Source: Paenibacillus graminis (GTDB lineage Bacteria; Bacillota; Bacilli; Paenibacillales; Paenibacillaceae). From it: a stretch of 64,000 nucleotides of DNA. The DNA lies in NCBI RefSeq assembly GCF_000758705.1, contig NZ_CP009287.1, positions 372,001-436,000 of the forward strand. The letters are read 5' to 3'. How positions within the stretch are numbered: the stretch's first letter is position 1; each line of letters starts with the position of its first letter. The notes under the pieces are model-generated. The model saw nothing but the letters and a program-made list of their open reading frames with translations, was not told where the DNA came from and did not search any database. The position numbers and the translations under genes are program-made. Positions 19,094-27,293 of the stretch are shown piece after piece.

Positions 19094-20704
19094 ATGCGTA
19101 AAGGGTTATCTGGGGTTATAGCTATAGTATTGTTAACATTTTTGATTAGTGCGTGCTCCGGGGGGAATAACGCGGCAGCACCGGCAGCAAGCGGTACACC
19201 TGCGGAATCACAGCAGCCGGCCGAAGGGCCAAAGGATGGAGGAAACCTGATTATCGGAGTTGCAGCCGATCCGGTAGTGCTCAATCCTAACTATGCGGGC
19301 GACCGTGTCAGCCTGACCATTGACCAGGCGCTGTACGCACCGCTGTTCCAGGTCAACAACGGGAAGAAAACCTTTTATCTGGCGGACAGCCTGACACCAT
19401 CTGCCGATAATCTTACCTATACATTGAAGCTGAAGAGCGGACTTACCTGGCATGACGGGGAGAAGCTTACAGCCGATGACGTAGTGTTCACTATCGAGAA
19501 GATTCTGGATGAGAAGCAGAACAGCTTCCTGCGGGCCAACTTCCTGATTAACGACAAACCGGTCACAGCCACGAAAGTGGACGATCTCACTGTGGAGTTC
19601 AAGCTGCCGCAGGTCAGCCCGGCTTTTGAAGCTACGCTGGTGCAGGTCACTCCGATTCCCAAGCATATTTTTGAGAACGAGACTGATATTGAGAAAAGCA
19701 CCAAAAATGCTGCTCCCGTCGGCTCCGGTCCCTTCAAGTTCAAGGAATACAAGGCAGGCGAATATCTGACGCTGGAGCGTTTTGACAACTACTTCGGCGG
19801 CAAGCCGCACCTGGATTCGGTCACCTACCGGATTGCCAAGGATACGAATGCTGCCAACCTGGCCCTGCAGAATGGCGAAATTAATGTGCAGTACCTGGAT
19901 CCAAAGGATGTAAGCACCATTCAAGCTACCAACAACTTTGAAATCCTGCCGTACGCCGAAGGACGCTTGTCCTATCTGATGTTCAATGCGAACAGTGATA
20001 CCGGTGCCCTGGCCAAAAAAGAAGTCCGTCAAGCCCTGTCACTGGCGCTCAGCCGTGATGAATTGATCCAGACGGCCTACACTTCGGGCGAATATGCCGA
20101 TCCGGCCAAGTCTTTCCTGACTCCGGATGCACTGTACTTCACCAATGATGTGCCTACCTACGATAACGATCCTGCCAAGGCCAAAGAACTGCTGCAATCG
20201 GCAGGAGTCAGCAATCTGAAGCTGAGATTTATCGTACAGAGCGGCAACAAGGCGCAGGAAGCCATCTCGCTGTATGTGCAGCAGAAGCTGAAGGCAATCG
20301 GCGTGGAGGTTAAACTGCAGAATATGGATTCCTCTGCCTGGGTACAGAAGTTCATCGACCTGAAATCTGCCGATTATGAACTTGCTCTGACCGGATATAT
20401 TATGGGCTATGATCCGGATGCTTACCGCATTCTGTTCACCTCTGGCGGGTCTTCGAACTATTCGCATTATGCGAACCCGGAAGTCGATAAGCTGCTGAAT
20501 GAAGGTGCGGGTGAAGCCGACACAGCCAAACGTGCGGAAATTTACAAAAAAGCGCAGGAGCTCGTCGCCCAGGATGCGCCGATCTATCCAATTGCTTATA
20601 CCAAAACCGTTGTCGCTGTATCCAAGAACTACGGCGGTCTTGAAGAAGCGGTGCTGAAGCCTGTTGTTATTTTCGAAGACCTGTCCAAGATCTACCAGAA
20701 GTAA
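19094..20704 (+). CDS. Oligopeptide/dipeptide-type substrate-binding lipoprotein (SBP family 5)
   Basis: ATG 19094 follows GGAGGAGAGAGAT; an in-frame ATG at 19079 overlaps that site and is less likely. The 536-residue product has a lipobox LISAC with Cys at 21, then a Gly/Ala/Pro linker. Family 5 motifs are visible: the N-terminal lobe NLIIGVAADPVVLNPN, YTLKLKSGLTWHDGE, and YYFGGKPHLD-type turns. It would bind peptides, nickel or other small ligands outside the cell for the permeases that follow. A strong terminator lies directly after it, so it is expected to be made in excess over the membrane parts. Confidence 0.92.
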   Translation: MRKGLSGVIAIVLLTFLISACSGGNNAAAPAASGTPAESQQPAEGPKDGGNLIIGVAADPVVLNPNYAGDRVSLTIDQALYAPLFQVNNGKKTFYLADSLTPSADNLTYTLKLKSGLTWHDGEKLTADDVVFTIEKILDEKQNSFLRANFLINDKPVTATKVDDLTVEFKLPQVSPAFEATLVQVTPIPKHIFENETDIEKSTKNAAPVGSGPFKFKEYKAGEYLTLERFDNYFGGKPHLDSVTYRIAKDTNAANLALQNGEINVQYLDPKDVSTIQATNNFEILPYAEGRLSYLMFNANSDTGALAKKEVRQALSLALSRDELIQTAYTSGEYADPAKSFLTPDALYFTNDVPTYDNDPAKAKELLQSAGVSNLKLRFIVQSGNKAQEAISLYVQQKLKAIGVEVKLQNMDSSAWVQKFIDLKSADYELALTGYIMGYDPDAYRILFTSGGSSNYSHYANPEVDKLLNEGAGEADTAKRAEIYKKAQELVAQDAPIYPIAYTKTVVAVSKNYGGLEEAVLKPVVIFEDLSKIYQK

Positions 20705-20731
20705 GCGCGGGGAAAAATAAGTGCGGGAGAA

Positions 20732-20761
20732 AATAAGCTGGGCGGCCCAGCTTATTTTTTT
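20732..20761 (+). terminator. Intra-operon intrinsic terminator
   Basis: AATAAGCTGGGC pairs with GGCCCAGCTTATT almost without loop, and seven T follow. It sits between the binding-protein gene and the permease genes. Partial termination here would set a high receptor to channel ratio, as is common in ABC operons. Confidence 0.85.
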
Positions 20762-20788
20762 GCCGATAGGGAGCGGGAGAAGCTGCGT

Positions 20789-21739
20789 ATGAGACAACTC
20801 ATCGTCCGAAGATTGCTGCAAACACTGCCGATGCTGTTTTTTGTATCAGTAGTGTGCTTTACCATGATTAAACTGGCTCCGGGAGATCCGGTGCTGTCTT
20901 TTGTTACACCGAATATGCATGCGGATGACATTGAGCGTATCCGTCATAACCTGGGACTGGACAAACCGGCCTATATTCAATATTTTATCTGGCTGAAAGA
21001 AATGGCTAAAGGGAACTTTGGGTATTCCCTGGTTAATCACCAGCCTGTACTCGGGCAAATTCTGGAGCGTCTGCCGGCAACGGCCGGTCTGATGGGCAGC
21101 GCAATTGCACTGGCTGTACTGCTGGCGATTCCGCTCGGCCTGATTGCCGGCGCGAACCGCAACCGCTGGGCCGACAAGCTGATTAACTTTATTTCCTATG
21201 TAGGAATCTCCATTCCTTTATTCTGGCTGGCGATTCTGCTGATGTATCTGTTCGCCATTAAGCTGCATTTGCTTCCCAGCATGGGAATGCGCACGATTGG
21301 TGTCGAATCGGCAGCGGATGTGCTGAAGCATGGAATTTTGCCCTGCTCGGTGCTGGCCTTTGGTTTCCTCGCCGGGTATGTGCGCTATATCCGTTCCGGT
21401 ACAATTGGGCAGCTGAAGGAGGAATATGTGCAGATTCAGTATGCCTTCGGCTCCAAGAAGTCGACGATCCTGTTCCGGCATGTCATGAAGCATGTGCTGC
21501 TTCCGGTCATTACGCTGCTGGGGATGTCCATGGGCGATCTGGTGGCGGGCGCCATCGTGACTGAGACGGTTTTTTCCTGGCCGGGCATCGGCTCGCTGGG
21601 CATGACAGCGGTCAAAGGAATGGATTACCCGGTGATTATGGGGATTACCCTGTTCTCTTCACTGATGCTGATCTTTGGCAATATGGTAGCGGATATACTC
21701 TACAGCTTCGTGGACCCACGAATCAAACTTAAGGGGTGA
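20789..21739 (+). CDS. Peptide-type ABC permease, DppB/OppB family
   Basis: The 316-residue membrane protein begins with the family-typical RLLQTLPMLFFVSVVCF segment and GDPV motif. It has a large periplasmic-side loop and ends with the permease core (ETVFSWPGIGSLGM), followed by DPRIKLKG. The start has GGGAGCGGGAG upstream. It pairs with the DppC-like protein encoded four bases after its stop. Confidence 0.93.
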   Translation: MRQLIVRRLLQTLPMLFFVSVVCFTMIKLAPGDPVLSFVTPNMHADDIERIRHNLGLDKPAYIQYFIWLKEMAKGNFGYSLVNHQPVLGQILERLPATAGLMGSAIALAVLLAIPLGLIAGANRNRWADKLINFISYVGISIPLFWLAILLMYLFAIKLHLLPSMGMRTIGVESAADVLKHGILPCSVLAFGFLAGYVRYIRSGTIGQLKEEYVQIQYAFGSKKSTILFRHVMKHVLLPVITLLGMSMGDLVAGAIVTETVFSWPGIGSLGMTAVKGMDYPVIMGITLFSSLMLIFGNMVADILYSFVDPRIKLKG

Positions 21740-21743
21740 TCTC

Positions 21744-22589
21744 ATGAACCGCAGTAAATGGAAAAATGTAAAAGACGAACTGTTTGCCAACGGTCTGGGC
21801 GTCGCCGCTGTGCTGATTCTGGCGGTCTTCACGCTTGGGGCAGTGTTTGCCTTTCTGTCCGGCTATGATCCGAATGCGATGGACGCCATGGCCCGTCTCA
21901 CGCCGCCGGGGGCCGGCCACTGGTTCGGGACGGATGACTATGGCCGCGATTATCTGGCGCGGGCGCTGTATGGCGGGCGCATCTCTCTCTTGGTCGGCTT
22001 CGCTTCAATGATCGTGGCAACCGGCATTGGAGTAACGATTGGTGTATTCAGCGGCTATTTTGGCGGCTGGCTGGATAATCTGCTGATGCGGATGGTGGAT
22101 GTGGTCCTGTCGATCCCGTCCTTTCTGATTCTGCTGCTGCTCAGCGTGTATTTGAAGCCAAGCGTCGGTAACATTATCATTATTATTGCCCTCTTAATGT
22201 GGATGAACGTAGCCCGGGTCGTCCGGGCCGAGACCATGACGATTAAGGAACGCGAATATGTGCTGTACGCCAAAGCCTCAGGCCAAAGTGCCTCCGGCAT
22301 TATATGGCGGCATATTCTTCCCGGCCTGGTGCCGGTCATTATCGTAGGCGCGACCAACAATATCGCTTCGGCGATTATGATGGAATCGTCGCTGAGCTTT
22401 CTCGGCTTCGGGGTGCAGCCGCCGAATGCGACCTGGGGCAGCATGCTGAACAGCGCACAGGGCTATATTGCCCAGGCGCCTTATCTCGCGCTGTTTCCGG
22501 GTCTTTTGATCCTGCTGACTGTACTGAGTTTTAATGTACTGGGTGATATTTTGCGTGTCGGCTTTGAACCGAAGCTGACGCGGAGATAG
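21744..22589 (+). CDS. Peptide-type ABC permease, DppC/OppC family
   Basis: The 281-residue protein has one N-terminal membrane segment and then the DppC core, with GTDDYGRDYLARALYGGRISL and the EAA-type region around residue 180 (YAKASGQSASGIIWRHILP). AAGGGGTGAT precedes the ATG. It is the second channel subunit of the operon. No anomalies are seen. Confidence 0.93.
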   Translation: MNRSKWKNVKDELFANGLGVAAVLILAVFTLGAVFAFLSGYDPNAMDAMARLTPPGAGHWFGTDDYGRDYLARALYGGRISLLVGFASMIVATGIGVTIGVFSGYFGGWLDNLLMRMVDVVLSIPSFLILLLLSVYLKPSVGNIIIIIALLMWMNVARVVRAETMTIKEREYVLYAKASGQSASGIIWRHILPGLVPVIIVGATNNIASAIMMESSLSFLGFGVQPPNATWGSMLNSAQGYIAQAPYLALFPGLLILLTVLSFNVLGDILRVGFEPKLTRR

Positions 22590-22605
22590 GGAGAGTGAAG
22601 TTATC

Positions 22606-23619
22606 ATGACGAAGCGGCTGCTGTCTGTTGAGAATTTACAGGTTTCGTTCGCGACCCGGGATGGGGAGAACCAGGCCGTCCGGGGGGTCAGCTTTCATAT
22701 AGATACCGGTGAAACAGTAGGTATTGTCGGGGAATCCGGCAGCGGCAAAAGCGTAACGGCCAAAGCAATCATGTCGCTGATTACTCCTCCGGGCCGTATA
22801 ACGGCCGGGAATATCAGGTTTCGCGGCGAAAATCTGACCGGACTATCGGAGAAGGAGTGGCGGAGTCTGCGCGGCAACCGGATCGCGATGGTTTTTCAAG
22901 ACCCGATGACCTCCTTGAATCCGGTGAAAAAAATCGGCCAGCAATTGACGGAGGTCATCCGCAGGCACCGTGGACTGAACAAAGAAGCGGCGTTTGCCGA
23001 AGCGGCCAAGCTGCTGCGCCAGGTAGGCATCCAGCATCCGGAGCAGCGGCTGAAGCAGTATCCGCATGAATTCAGCGGCGGGATGCGGCAGCGGGTAATG
23101 ATCGCGATGGCGCTGTCCTGCCAGCCGGAGCTGCTCATTGCCGATGAACCGACAACGGCACTGGATGCCACGATACAGGCGCAGATTCTCGATCTGTTCA
23201 AGGAGCTCAAAGAAAGTTCCGAGACGGCGATTGCGTTGATTACGCATGATCTCGGAGTAGTGGCGCAGGTCTGTACCCGTGTGATTGTCATGTACGGCGG
23301 GTTGATTATGGAGGAAGGAACGGTGGAGGATATCTTCTACCGCCCCCAGCACCCATATACCCAAGGCCTGCTGCGCTCCATTCCGAAGCGCGGCGGAGGC
23401 TCGCGCGAGCGGCTGATTCCGATTGAGGGCACTCCGCCCGATCTGCTCGACCCGCCGCCCGGCTGTCCGTTCATGGAGCGCTGCCCCCATGCTTTTGGCC
23501 GCTGCAGCGAACGTCCGCCTGTCGTAGAGCACGCTGCAGGCCACCGCTCTATGTGCTGGCTGTCCGAGGGGAAGCGGAATCAGGCGGCATATGCCGAGGG
23601 GAGGATTTCCGGTGAGTGA
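22606..23619 (+). CDS. Peptide-type ABC ATPase, DppD/OppD family
   Basis: The 337-residue ATPase has Walker A GESGSGKS, signature FSGGMRQRVMIAMAL, and Walker B LLIADEPTTALD. The C-terminal oligopeptide-transporter extension has the normal Cys pattern (GCPFMERCPHAFGRC). This contrasts with its partner encoded next. Its end overlaps the start of that gene. It supplies half of the ATP-binding heterodimer. Confidence 0.93.
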   Translation: MTKRLLSVENLQVSFATRDGENQAVRGVSFHIDTGETVGIVGESGSGKSVTAKAIMSLITPPGRITAGNIRFRGENLTGLSEKEWRSLRGNRIAMVFQDPMTSLNPVKKIGQQLTEVIRRHRGLNKEAAFAEAAKLLRQVGIQHPEQRLKQYPHEFSGGMRQRVMIAMALSCQPELLIADEPTTALDATIQAQILDLFKELKESSETAIALITHDLGVVAQVCTRVIVMYGGLIMEEGTVEDIFYRPQHPYTQGLLRSIPKRGGGSRERLIPIEGTPPDLLDPPPGCPFMERCPHAFGRCSERPPVVEHAAGHRSMCWLSEGKRNQAAYAEGRISGE

Positions 23620-24520
23620 GAGCAAAATATTGGTAGATGTGAATAACCTCCAGAAGCACTTCTCCAAAGGCAAGGATTTGCGCGGACGCGATACTGCTGT
23701 ATTGAAGGCAGTCGATGGTGTCAGTTTCCAGATCCGCCAGGGGGAAACCTTCGGGCTGGTGGGTGAATCCGGCAGCGGGAAGTCTACAGTCGGGCGCTGT
23801 CTGCTCCGGCTGTACGACTATACCGGCGGAGAGGTGTTCTTCGATGGACAGCCGCTCGGCAAGCTGGGAGAGAAGGGGCTGAAGCCTTTCCGCCGCCGCA
23901 TTCAGTCGATCTTTCAGGACCCGTATTCTTCGCTGAATCCGAGTCTGAATGTGCTGGAGCTGATCAGCGAGCCGATGAAAATCCACGGCATTTACCAGGG
24001 GGAAGAGCGCAAGGAAGCGGCTGCGGCGCTTTTGGAACGGGTAGGACTGAAGAAAGAGCATCTGTACCGCTTTCCCCATGAGTTCAGCGGCGGGCAGCGC
24101 CAGCGCATCTCCATTGCCCGGGCGTTATCGGTCCGGCCTGAATTTGTCGTCTGCGACGAGCCGATTTCGGCACTGGACGTTTCGGTTCAGGCCCAGGTTG
24201 TCAATATGCTGGAGGATCTGCAGTCGGAGTTCGGGCTGACCTATTTGTTCATTGCCCATGACCTGTCGATGGTCCGGCATATTTCGGACCGCATCGGCGT
24301 CATGTATAATGGACGCCTGGTTGAGGTAGCGGACAGCGATGAATTGTATGACAACCCGCTTCATCCCTACACCAAAGCACTGCTGTCCTCTATATTGGAG
24401 ACTGACCCGCGCAAGGGCAGCCAGAGAATCAGGCTGGAAGGTTATTCTGGAGGAAGCGGTGCGGATGCCCAGGCAGTGCTCAGGGAAGTAAGCCCCGGCC
24501 ACTATGCGGCTGTTGACTGA
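23612..24520 (+). CDS. Peptide-type ABC ATPase, DppF/OppF family, with abnormal C-terminus
   Basis: GTG 23612 has GGGGAGG eight bases upstream and overlaps the preceding stop, giving 302 residues; an ATG at 23591 is the alternative. Walker A (GESGSGKST), signature (FSGGQRQRISIARAL) and Walker B (FVVCDEPISALD) are intact. The usual tail with its GCxFxxRCP cluster is missing. After RIRLEGYSGGSGADA it jumps to the terminal VLREVSPGHYAA that normally follows the Cys region, so an internal loss of about 20 residues is likely. Three copies of the bases encoding this tail lie just downstream. The ATPase core should still work. Confidence 0.88.
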   Translation: MSESKILVDVNNLQKHFSKGKDLRGRDTAVLKAVDGVSFQIRQGETFGLVGESGSGKSTVGRCLLRLYDYTGGEVFFDGQPLGKLGEKGLKPFRRRIQSIFQDPYSSLNPSLNVLELISEPMKIHGIYQGEERKEAAAALLERVGLKKEHLYRFPHEFSGGQRQRISIARALSVRPEFVVCDEPISALDVSVQAQVVNMLEDLQSEFGLTYLFIAHDLSMVRHISDRIGVMYNGRLVEVADSDELYDNPLHPYTKALLSSILETDPRKGSQRIRLEGYSGGSGADAQAVLREVSPGHYAAVD

Positions 24521-24695
24521 GCGTGGACAGCACCAATGCAACCTACAGGGAGTACTCAGGGAAGAAGCTCCGGCTACTATGCGGCTGTTGATTGAGCATA
24601 GCCGCACCCATGTACAATCTCAGGCAGTGCTCAGGGAAGCGAGCCCAGGCTACTATGCGGCTGTTGGCTGAGCATAGCCGCACCATATGCACAAC
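24470..24695 (+). repeat. Three tandem 75/76-bp copies of the 3' end of the DppF-like gene
   Basis: Units begin CAGG(C/G)AGT(G/A)CTCAGGGAAG at 24470, 24546 and 24621. The first copy is the coding end of the ATPase gene; the next two lie after its stop. Each copy also contains CTATGCGGCTGTTG(A/G)(C/T)TGAGC. The copies differ at several positions, so the duplication is not very recent. They carry no reading frame of note and no promoter. Confidence 0.85.
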
Positions 24696-24700
24696 CATAG

Positions 24701-24759
24701 TGGGAGGTTTTGAGATGATAGGGACGATAGACAAGATAAAATGGGAGGTTTTGAGATGA
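24701..24759 (+). repeat. 41-bp duplicated ribosome-binding and start region with a 14-codon upstream ORF
   Basis: TGGGAGGTTTTGAGATGA occurs at 24701 and again at 24742. The first copy opens a small frame (ATG 24715, MIGTIDKIKWEVLR) whose TGA (24757-24759) overlaps the ATG (24756) of the next gene as ATGA. The upstream peptide is a by-product of the duplication but would couple translation to the downstream gene. Confidence 0.8.
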
Positions 24760-25202
24760 CAGAGACGCTAGGCAAGGTGAAGCTGTCGCAGTGGGATGCG
24801 CTGCTGGTAGAATCACTCCGTTCCCTCGGCTGGTCCGATGAGGAACTGCTCCGCAGAGTAGAGGCAGGCGAGCTGCCGGTAGATGAGAGCGAATACCATT
24901 TTGATTATGCCCAGCTGACCCATCTTGCGGGGGAGCAGCCGGAAGTGTTCCGGCAGGCGGTAACGCAAGGCTACCAGATCAAATACAATACGATTCGCGG
25001 CATCCGCAGCTGGATTTTCGTTGCCCTCGGTAAAGAGGCCGAGCTGGAGCTGGAGGAAGGCAAGGAAGCGGCGGAAGTGACATTGACCGAGTCTGAGCAT
25101 GAAAGACTCGAAGCCGTGATCTCTTTCGGCTGGCGGATTACAGGTGGTCCTTCGGGCACAGAGGGTACCGGAGTATACCGGATTGAACCTATCCAGAGAT
25201 AA
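24756..25202 (+). CDS. Conserved-looking hypothetical protein (148 residues)
   Basis: I do not recognise the family. The protein is soluble and acidic, with two halves: LSQWDALLVESLRSLGWSDE early and LTESEHERLEAVISFGWRIT late, suggesting helices rich in Glu and Leu. There is no signal peptide, metal motif or nucleotide motif. The GGGAGG site at 24743-24748 gives a good spacing to ATG 24756. It follows the ABC operon with no clear promoter of its own and ends before a terminator, so it may be the last gene of that operon. Confidence 0.75.
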   Translation: MTETLGKVKLSQWDALLVESLRSLGWSDEELLRRVEAGELPVDESEYHFDYAQLTHLAGEQPEVFRQAVTQGYQIKYNTIRGIRSWIFVALGKEAELELEEGKEAAEVTLTESEHERLEAVISFGWRITGGPSGTEGTGVYRIEPIQR

Positions 25203-25219
25203 ATTCAATGTGAAGAATA

Positions 25220-25256
25220 ACTGCCCCCCGGCTTTGCACCGGCGGGGTTGTTTTGT
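25220..25256 (+). terminator. Intrinsic terminator after the 148-residue protein gene
   Basis: The run AACTGCCCC pairs with GGGGTTGTT around an inner CCGG-type stem, and a TTGTTTTGT tract follows. It closes the plus-strand unit begun at 19094. Confidence 0.7.
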
Positions 25257-25482
25257 ATTTATTTAGGTAATTAGATTTTCTCATTTTGGATAAGATGTGT
25301 ATAAAGTTGGAGGTAATTTGAGGTGGAATTTAGCGTGCTCACTCAAAAGAGGTGGAAATTAGTCGAATTTGATAGCCTTCATGAGCCTTTTTTCTAAATA
25401 GCGCCTTTCGTAGAAGTGGCTGAGCAGGGCTAGTTGGAAAAAGGGAACTTATTTCTCCTCAAAATCAGCAATTGTGAGATTA

Positions 25483-25608
25483 AAGTGGAAAAAGGGAACT
25501 TAATTGGTCCATATTTTCTCGCAAGGAGCGAAATGAGCTGAATTAGTTATCCTACTTCACCTGCGGAGATAGGGTGCACGGGCCAATTTAGTTATCCTTT
25601 TTCCACTT
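25483..25608. repeat. Palindromic intergenic element (GTGGAAAAAGGG family), intact copy
   Basis: The ends AAGTGGAAAAAGG and CCTTTTTCCACTT are perfect 13-base inverted arms. The pairing extends imperfectly inwards (GAACTTAATTGG with CCAATTTAGTTAT) to about 25 bases, and the whole element is 126 bases. Related arms are seen near 25434, 30641, 30691, 32001 and 32061. There is no transposase, so it resembles a MITE or REP-like dispersed element. Confidence 0.8.
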
Positions 25609-26012
25609 GGAATGGCCGAAGGATTCATAAAGGGTTCTCAAGGCAGCGCTAAACTGAAATTCCAAACGGCTACGTTGTCCGGTGAAGGAGGGGGCAGCCG
25701 TATTTAGTACAAATATAAGGATGTATATGTTTCACGCTACAAATCCCTTATATTCCTCGCTGAAATGGTATTGTTGTTCTTTTAGAGGACAGTGAAGCCG
25801 TTTCTGCTTGAAGGGAAGTTCAAACGTCTCCGGTGCTGATCTGCCGGTAGCGGGTTCACTGATTTAGCCTGGGGCAATAGTTGTACCGTTGACTGTATGG
25901 TTGTTCTTTCATTGGCTGTATTGGGATTTACTTGGGTGTATTTGGTGTATGGGGTTATATTGGTGTTTTTAGCTGTATTGATTGTCTTAATTGTATTGAT
26001 TGTAGTGGCTGT

Positions 26013-26057
26013 ATTGATTGTATTGATTGTATTGATTGTATTGATTGTATTGATTGT
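26013..26057 (+). repeat. Five exact copies of a 9-bp microsatellite (ATTGATTGT)
   Basis: The nine-base unit occurs five times without change, embedded in a longer TTG/ATT-rich tract from about 25970. Each unit would code for Leu-Ile-Val in one frame. It is likely a replication-slippage product. Confidence 0.85.
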
Positions 26058-26238
26058 ATTTGCTTATTCCATTCTGTTTCCTTCTGAAACGCACGCTGCA
26101 TAATAGACGTATGATAAGAAACAAAAAAATGGCAAGAGCTGTTGAGAATTAGATAAGAACAAAACCTGTTAAGTTAGAGCGAACTGAAGAGTGGCTGAGT
26201 ACAGCCGGCAAGTTTATGATTAGGGAGGGGAAAATCAA

Positions 26239-27087
26239 GTGCTGAAGTGGAAGCGTAGTGACATCACCTTGTTCCAGAGTGAGCTTTATGAGACCAATTC
26301 ACTGGTTATTGAGAGTGCCGAACATGTGCTGGTCGTTGATCCTTGCTGGCTGCCGCGCGAGGTAGAGGAGATCCGTCAATATGTCAGCGGCATCCTTGGC
26401 GGAAAACGTCTGCTGCTGTTGTTCACTCATTCTGATTTTGATCATATTATCGGATATGGGGCCTTCCCGGAGGCTGAAATTATAGCAAGCAGGGGCTTTG
26501 CAGACAAAAGCCTGGAAGCGCGGGAAACGATTCTGGAAGAGATCCGTATCTTTGATGATGATTACTACCTGACAAGGCCTTATGAGATCGCTTATCCAGT
26601 TGTGGATCATATCATGGAGCAGGATGGCCAGGAGATGATATTCGGGGAACTGCGGCTTACGGGTTATATGGCGCCGGGTCATACCAATGACGGTTTGTTT
26701 ACGGTGATCGATTTACCCGGAGTGGTCATTGCCGGAGATTATTTGTCGGATGTAGAGTTTCCTTATATTTATGACAGCAGTACTGCCTATGAAGCTACGC
26801 TTGACAAGGTGGGGCAGATTATAGCTCAGCATCCTATCCCGCTGCTCATCCCCGGACATGGGGAGGCAGCAGAGAGTCTGCTTGAGATCGAGTGCCGCAG
26901 GGCAGCGGGACTGGGCTACATCCGCAGCCTGCGCGCGGCTGTCGCTGCCGGGGACCGGGCTGCGGCGGATCAGCTTATTACAGGCTGTGCCTTCCCCCGC
27001 AATATGCGCAAATTCCACCGCAGCAACCAGGAACTGATGCAGCAGGAGCTGCTCTATGGGGCGAATGAAACTGCCGGTTTTGTTTGA
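26239..27087 (+). CDS. Metallo-beta-lactamase-fold hydrolase with variant metal motif
   Basis: The 282-residue protein starts at GTG 26239 after AGGGAGGGG. It has the MBL order: TNSLVIESAEHVLVVDPCW, FTHSDFDHIIG, GYMAPGHTNDG, IAGDYLSD and a late IPGHGE. The usual HxHxDH is HSDFDH here, so the second His is Asp while the later metal ligands are kept. Such changes occur in some MBL subfamilies and could shift metal use. No partner gene is adjacent. The substrate is unknown; lactonase, thioesterase and phosphodiesterase activities all occur in this fold. Confidence 0.85.
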   Translation: MLKWKRSDITLFQSELYETNSLVIESAEHVLVVDPCWLPREVEEIRQYVSGILGGKRLLLLFTHSDFDHIIGYGAFPEAEIIASRGFADKSLEARETILEEIRIFDDDYYLTRPYEIAYPVVDHIMEQDGQEMIFGELRLTGYMAPGHTNDGLFTVIDLPGVVIAGDYLSDVEFPYIYDSSTAYEATLDKVGQIIAQHPIPLLIPGHGEAAESLLEIECRRAAGLGYIRSLRAAVAAGDRAAADQLITGCAFPRNMRKFHRSNQELMQQELLYGANETAGFV

Positions 27088-27293
27088 TGGCAGCTCTGCA
27101 GTGGATCAGAGCACAATTACCGGGGAACGTTGCGGTAACGTCCTTTGAAGTCTGTGCCCATGGCCCAGCCCGAACAGTACGTGCGGCCCCGGGCTAGCGT
27201 AAGACTGCAGCCCCAGTACCGGGTTTCCTGTCGTGGTTCGTCTGTCACCGCTAGCGGTATTCATGCCCTGATCCCCCCGTGTTGGAAGCACCC

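Larger units (their letters stand above)
25257..26238. other. 980-bp intergenic region without a convincing gene
   Basis: It holds a palindromic intergenic element (25483-25608), a further fragment of its arm (GTTGGAAAAAGGGAACTTA near 25434), AT-rich stretches and a 9-bp microsatellite (26013-26057). A 68-codon frame at 25897-26103 reads almost only Leu, Ile and Val because of that microsatellite and has no ribosome site, so I do not call it a gene. Confidence 0.6.

Noticed and set aside
25897..26103. A 68-residue Leu/Ile/Val frame resembling a membrane peptide.
   Set aside because: It is created by the 9-bp microsatellite and has no ribosome site; composition alone explains it.
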